Assembly (NCBI GenBank): GCA_021397835.1
Contig: JAJFZO010000080.1
Span: 186,001 to 250,000, forward strand
Source: Moringa oleifera
Lineage: Eukaryota; Streptophyta; Magnoliopsida; Brassicales; Moringaceae
Reading direction: 5' to 3'
DNA: 64,000 nt
Shown here: positions 58,480 through 64,000 of the stretch, in pieces
How the letters are laid out: the number at the start of each line of letters is the position of its first letter
Numbering within the stretch: the first letter of the stretch is position 1
Notes under the pieces: model-generated
The model's database searches: none
Told to the model about the DNA's origin: nothing
Seen by the model: the letters and a program-made list of their open reading frames with translations, nothing else
Made by a program: the position numbers and the translations under genes

Positions 58480-60260
58480 CAAGACCAAATATATAGCGTT
58501 AGTCCAAGATTTCTTACTTATGAGATACAGAGTCTTAAAAGGTAGGAAAAAATTAATCAAGAATACTTAGGCTAACTCTTCTTAAGTATTAATACTTCTT
58601 ACAAGGAGAGATTGCCACCAATGTTTCACTTTACATAAAGAGAATGGGAACAAAAGTATTCTAATATAGTCTTGATTTATCCTATTCATCTTTATAATGT
58701 CATAAATTTTTTAAGTATATGATAAAATTCTCATTAGAATCTTTTTATGATCTCCTCATACAAATCCTGCAGCACCATATTAATTAGCACTAACTTCAAC
58801 TTAAAATTGTTCTCATTGACTATTTAACCTTTAGTACCAGAGTAGTTATCATTTATAACTGGTTTAAAATAGTTCTTAATGTCTTGGTTTGCTCATTGTT
58901 ATTCTCCTCGGCCATAGCTTAATCAATTCCTACATTAAGCCTCTCTTAGTCTTCCTCTGAAAGTACGGTTAACTTCAGGATCTAACATTCTTTTTGCCTC
59001 CTACATGATTTTTGATGATAACATACCATTTAACCTATTATAGAATAGCTGAATTCGAAACCAATCTCGGCATAGGTGTTGTAGGCACTTCCTTGTCAAG
59101 TTCTTGAAACACTCTCAATCTTCATAAAAAGGCTCAAAATCCAGCTGTTTGAATTAAGAAATTTTACCTATGAGCTATGAAGTCTTGATAGGCAGCAAAA
59201 ACTTGGCTAAGAACACTTGGGCTAACTTCTCCTAAGTATTAATACTTTCTACAATAAGAGATTACTATTAACCTCTTACTTTATTTCTCAAAGAGAATAA
59301 AAACACACATACTAACATAGTCTTTATTTACTGCATTCATCTTTATATTTTCATTAATTTTAAGTACACGGTTAAAAGGGACATCCCCTTATACTTATTT
59401 TATTGCACCATATCGAGTAGTACTAGGTTCAATTTAGAGTTGTTCACATTGATTGCTTGCCCTTTAATACTAGAGTAGTTGTCATTCATAACGTCTAAAA
59501 AAGTCTCTTGACATCTTGGCCTACTCATTATTATTTTCCTCGACCATAGCTTAATTTATACATTAACCTTTTCTTAGTCTTCCTCTATAAGTAAGGTTAA
59601 CTTGAAGATCCAATATTCTTTGAACCTCATGTGCAGTTTTTGATGATAATGTACCACCAGTTACTGCATCAACAATTGTACTTGTTTGTCAATCAGCCTA
59701 TTATAGAATAATTGAATTTGAAACCAGTCTTGGTACTTATCAACTCCTTGAAAGGCTCGTTGTTTCATATAAAAGCCTAAAATCTAGCCATCTAAATTGA
59801 GAAATTACGCCTATGAGCTGTGAAATCTTAGAAGGTTGGAAAGATTTAGTCAAGAGTACTTGGGCTAACCCTTCAACCTCTCGCTTTATTCCTCAAACAG
59901 AATGAGAATAAACATGATTCCAATGTAGTCTTGATTTTATCTCATTCATCTTTATAATGTCATAGATCTCTAATTACATGGTAAAAAACATATTCGAATC
60001 TTTCTATGAAATTTTACCATAAGGATTCTATTGCACCATATTGGTTAGTACTAGCTTTAACTCAATGTTGTTTGCATGGACTACTTTCCTTCTAACATTA
60101 AAGTAGTTGTCATTCACAATTAGTCTAAAATAGTCTTTTAATGTCCTAGCTTGCTCATTTTTTATTCTCCTCGACTATAGCTTGATTCTTACTTTTGCCT
60201 ATCTTAGTCTTTCTCTGAAAGCTCAATCAACTTTAAGATCAAAAGGTTCCAAATTTTAGC
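58480..60260 (-). repeat. Tandem array, about three copies of a ~640-bp gypsy gag segment
   Basis: Three copies in the same orientation are visible by matching landmarks: TATGAGCTGTGAAATCTTAG-like near 58515, 59170 and 59812; GCACCATATTGGTTAGTACT-like near 58770, 59405 and 60031; and CTTAGTCTTCCTCTGAAAG near 58948, 59572 and 60206. The period is about 625-655 bp. On the minus strand each copy encodes parts of gypsy gag: DPEVNRTFRGRLREA, then NNFKLKLVLINMV, then LAQVFLAKFLLPIKTS, then CLQHLCRDWFRIQLFYNRLN, with stops. These span from the N-terminus to the 'P.HG.pdW.qvq.FYnGL' motif, so whole gag N-terminal blocks are repeated. Confidence 0.8.
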
Positions 60261-60370
60261 TTTTTTGCACAAACTAATCCAACACAAAAAAAAAGAACTA
60301 AAACAAAAAAAAAAGTTTAAATTAAGACGAACATGTTTGCAATGGTATTAACTAAAATTTTTAACTAACC

Positions 60371-60389
60371 ATCTTCGACAATAATGCCA
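60371..60389 (-). other. Retrotransposon primer-binding site (tRNA-Asp type)
   Basis: On the minus strand TGGCATTATTGTCGAAGAT is a degraded form of TGGCGCCGTTGCCGGGGAT, the primer-binding site of Athila-type gypsy elements. It lies about 110 bp before the first gag copy of the minus-strand array, with a T-rich leader between, and next to the probable LTR end. Confidence 0.7.
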
Positions 60390-60560
60390 AAAACTTGTTG
60401 TTATGAGTATTTTTTTTTTTTGTAAATTTAAATGCTTATAAATGTACGAATTGAAAGAAGTAATAAAGTGATCCCAAGATCAAAGTATTATCTTCTAGGA
60501 TTGACGTGAAAAGAACTTAAGTATTACCATTATACTAACTTAATTATTTTTTTACGGCCA
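60390..60560 (-). repeat. Probable 5' LTR end of the minus-strand gypsy element
   Basis: On the minus strand the sequence from about 60540 (TTCTTTTCACGTCAATCCTA) to ...TACTCATAACAACA abuts the primer-binding site, as a 5' LTR end would. The far limit is unclear because the neighbouring DNA is AT-rich and no partner LTR was found. Confidence 0.4.
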
Positions 60561-63280
60561 AAATCTTTCAATAATATAAAAATTAATTAATTTAATTAAT
60601 ATATTAAAAAAAACAAATAAAAAGAGAATGCAAGTATGATTTAATTAGAATAAAATACTTAGGGATATATTTGGCGGCGGATAGCTTTTTAGATTTCTTA
60701 TAAGAATAATCTTCTTAGGTTTAAAAGTGAGAGTAAATCCTATTCAAAATCATGAAATTTAAGTGAAATTGTATTTCAAACTAAAAGCCAATATAATTAA
60801 TCTCACATACAAGGGATTTGTGATATGAAATATTATCTTTTTCTTTAAAAAACAAAAATATATAAAAAAATTCTTGATAATTTACCTTTTTTACTATTAA
60901 ATATTAATAGTCATCTTTACTACTTTATCGAAAAAATTATAAGGTATTATTCATCTTATCTATGTTAATTTAATTATCTTAATTATATTTTTATGTAATT
61001 AATTTTTTATTTATTTTTTATCTTATCATGGATAAGATCATGTGATGTACCACGCGATCACTTTATTCATAGTCTAATCAATTTATGTATTAAAAAAATA
61101 TAATTTTGAACCTTCAACAACATTTTATCTAATAAATATTTGGATGAATTACAATTTAAAAGTTGGTTGTAGATAAATGAATATTATAAAATAAAAGTCA
61201 TTTGAAATTTTAGGTTTTATTTTTTTCTATTTCAATAAACTTTGACTTTTATAAGAATTTTTGATTTAAAATTTTTCATAAATTTTAATTTATTGATTAT
61301 TTATTAAAAATTTTTAAAAAATTAGAGATCTTTTATAACAATTTTTAACTTAAACTTTTTACAAATGTAAAGAAGTATTCAAGTTATTATCATCAAAAAA
61401 TAATAATAATCAAACTTTTTTTAGTATTAAAAATTTTTTAAAAAGAATTTATATTATCAAGATTTTGAAAAAAAATCATAAAAATAACTTGTTAGATAAA
61501 ACTTATTCAAATTTAAGTAATAAAATCAAAAGAGAATGTAAAATTTAGGCAATAATGTTAATTTTTATAATAATTTAAATTAATTTCTAATTTAAAATAA
61601 TAAATTAAAATTTGTTTGGATACATTTTAAAAATAAAGATTTAATTAAGAAAAAATAATAATAACTTAGGGTTTAAATAACTTTTATTTAATATTATAAT
61701 CAAATCAAAATTTTAAAATTATGTTAAAAACATTAAAATACATATATAATAATTCTAGTATAATACTAATTGAAATATAATAGCATTATATTCAAAATTA
61801 ATCAAAGAAACTTTAAATTTGAAAATAGTCCAAATTTGACACTTGATGATTTGTCTCCCTTAAGAAATTAATTTTTTTAAGAAAAATAAAAATAATATAA
61901 TATTTTTGATAATTTTTTAAATATATATATTTATCAATATATTAAAAAAAGGAGAGAAAAAGTTTTCACACCTTGTTTTTGTCCTCTTCTTCTTTGTCTC
62001 CCTCTTTTCTCCTCGGGTCAAATTCCAATTGTTAAATCTTAACCCTAAATAGAAAAAAAAATTAAATTTTAAATTTTTTAATTTAATAATTAAATTGTAA
62101 ATTCTATAATTTGATTTTTAATATTAATGAATTTAGAAGTCTAAATTATTTTCATGAAGGCTATCAGAATGAACAAATATCTAATTTTAAAATTTGTAAA
62201 TTAAATAATTAAAATACCTATTTATGTAATTTAAAATAAAAATAATTTAAGTATTGACTATTTGAAATTTTAAACAAAAGTTAGACAAAAATTGTTACTG
62301 AGTTTAATGACTCAAGAAAAATTAGAATATAAAAATAACTTCTTATTTTTAGTGTAAAACTAAATTTTTTTAAGTAAATAATATGTCTGAATTTAAATTT
62401 TAAAAATTACATTGATAAACATTATAACATCAATATTTATTAAAATTTTATAATTATAGTTATAATTTAAAATTAAAATTAAAGATACTTATGTTAGGAC
62501 CATATATAAGTTCACATATGCTCTTTAAATTGGTTATTTAATATATTAGTTTATTAATCTAATTACATAATTATTAAAAATTTACAATAAATATAATATT
62601 ATTAAATATTGTAAAAACTAGTTAGTTTACTTGTTTTTATATAAAAATTAAATAGTATAAAAATAATATTAGAAATAACAATAATAATTAAAAATTAAAT
62701 AAATATCACTAAAAATTTTGAATTTTACTTGAATTTTAATTCAAACTTTGTTATTTCAATTTTTTCAGCAATACATCAACAATTTTAATTTTCTTTAATT
62801 TAAACATTCATTTAAATGGTTATGAAAAAACGATTATAACTTTTACTATAAAATACACTCTATTTTTTAAGTTCATCTTTTAAATTTAAACAAATTTTAT
62901 TCAAAGTTGTTTTTTATAAATTTTTAATTTTTTATATTATAAAGCTAAAATTATATATTTAAATTTTTTTATTGAAATAACTTTATGATTTTTTTAAATT
63001 TATAAAAAAAATTAAAATTAAAATTTATTGTATAAAATTTTTAAGTTAAGTATTCTTGAATATAACTCTTTTGTCCAGGCTCGTAATGAGGTGATTCAAA
63101 AGGATTTGAAAAGCTAAGAGGTATTAAATTTTAATTTTTAAATACACAATTTAAAAAAATCATAAAATTAAAATTAAAATTTATGTAAAAAAATTACATT
63201 TTTATATTTTAAAAAATTAAATTAAATTATCAAACATATAATTAATAATATAAGTGAAATACTTAAAAAAAAAAAAAAAA
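60561..63280. other. AT-rich gene-free region
   Basis: Long, very AT-rich stretch with no reading frame of interest, no recognisable transposon terminus and only short homopolymers. A fragment at 63060-63122 (GGCTCGTAATGAGGTGATTC) matches the gypsy LTR at 58262-58330, showing dispersed retrotransposon debris. Confidence 0.5.
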
Positions 63281-63409
63281 GATCGATTGTCGGCCAGCGT
63301 GGACATAGACAGCCGTGCAAAGCGAGAACTGACATCAATCCTCGTGGTAGGGCCCTAGACAGCTTCGATTACAGTGCTATAGTCTGTCGCTTTTCTGCCT
63401 TGGGGCGAG

Positions 63410-63620
63410 AAGGCATCACGTGATCGAGCGTGCACCAACTTTTACCGTACACCGGCGTCATTGTGTGCGACTTGTCCACGTCACTCTTCCGCTCTCTTTC
63501 AAAGTTTCTCAAGAATTTCGTAAATGCCAAGCCTTGAAGCCATCGTGTCCGCTAGTTTGGTCCACTAGCACGTGCCACGAGTTTTGGTTGGCTACCTCAC
63601 GTGGCATTCTCACGTCTAGT
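63410..63620. promoter_or_regulatory. Cluster of G-box / ACGT-core motifs
   Basis: Three perfect CACGTG palindromes (63417-63422, 63569-63574, 63598-63603) and two CACGTC/CCACGTCA motifs (63476-63483, 63611-63616) lie within 200 bp, in a GC-richer patch (about 63290-63660) in otherwise AT-rich DNA. CACGTG(G/T) is the core of plant G-boxes and ABA-responsive elements bound by bZIP and bHLH factors. The patch could be the promoter of a gene beyond the right edge. No coding sequence is convincing inside it; the open frame 63420-63689 lacks an ATG start and known features. Confidence 0.5.
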
Positions 63621-63689
63621 GAGCTGATATCTTTTCTTCTTCAACTGTCGGTCTCCTCATTTTCTAAATTGAATTTCACTTATACATAA

Positions 63690-64000
63690 ATCAATCATTT
63701 CTTTTTATTTAAGGAGATTTTCTCACTTAATAATTTTATTTTTGATTAAAAATATTAATTTGATATAATTAAAATATTAATATTTATTAGATATTTTTTA
63801 ATTTATCCAAATAATATTATAATTTTTGCATTTGAAATTTTTTAATGTGATTACTTGAAATTCTTATAATGTAAATGTCAAAGGCAGATGCCTATACAGT
63901 CATTATTGATGAAAGTAAATTACAAGAAAATCATCCAATGAAACTCAATTTTACATGTTGGTTGTTAATTTTTCTGTCTCAAATAAAAAAATAATTAATT
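63690..64000. other. AT-rich end of window
   Basis: No gene, RNA or transposon end recognised up to the window edge. Confidence 0.5.

Noticed and set aside
63420..63689. 89-codon plus-strand frame in the GC-rich patch
   Set aside because: It lacks an ATG start and has no domain or compositional sign of coding. The patch is better explained as regulatory DNA.

Overview
This is a plant nuclear chromosome window. The evidence is intron-rich genes with GT-AG junctions, a strongly AT-rich background, and CACTA, Ty1-copia, Ty3-gypsy and L1 elements. The proteins look eudicot. I cannot name the species from the sequence; a woody eudicot is plausible but unproven.

Layout. (1) 1-16 kb is a transposon block. 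It holds the 3' part of a CACTA (En/Spm) element carrying a receptor-kinase exon fragment (1-2171), a CACTA element without an intact transposase (2351-5189), another degraded CACTA-like end (about 5931-6736), and a larger CACTA element (about 7325-15964). The larger one contains a GC-rich 46-bp minisatellite, an AT-rich ~138-bp minisatellite, transposase remnants and a dead nested Ty1-copia element. (2) 17.5-26.6 kb is a minus-strand GNAT acetyltransferase gene orthologous to Arabidopsis MCC1/NAA60, with five coding exons, 253 aa and two large introns. (3) 26.7-32.6 kb is degraded gypsy-like material with an LTR-like segment. (4) 33.0-36.6 kb is a plus-strand F-box/kelch-repeat gene whose coding sequence lies in one exon. 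(5) 38.4-52.9 kb is a minus-strand GPHR-family membrane protein gene (GTG1/GTG2 of Arabidopsis, COLD1 of rice), with 13 coding exons and 468 aa, tail-to-tail with the kelch gene. (6) 53.7-60.6 kb is nested gypsy debris. It includes an env-position Transposase_32-type remnant, a short LTR-gag-LTR deletion derivative, and a minus-strand element whose gag segment is repeated about three times in tandem. (7) 60.6-64 kb is AT-rich, interrupted by a GC-richer patch with five ACGT-core motifs that looks like a promoter.

Only the three host genes look functional. All splice junctions of the two multi-exon genes were read by hand: their reading frames close exactly (762 nt and 1407 nt) and the products match family members along their whole length. 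The three genes have no evident shared pathway. L1 3' fragments of one family sit in introns of two of them, one with a perfect 16-bp target-site duplication. I found no sign of a wholly new biological system. The most unusual structures are the kinase fragment inside a CACTA element, the 46-bp array, the tandem gag array, and the long C/G homopolymers in introns.
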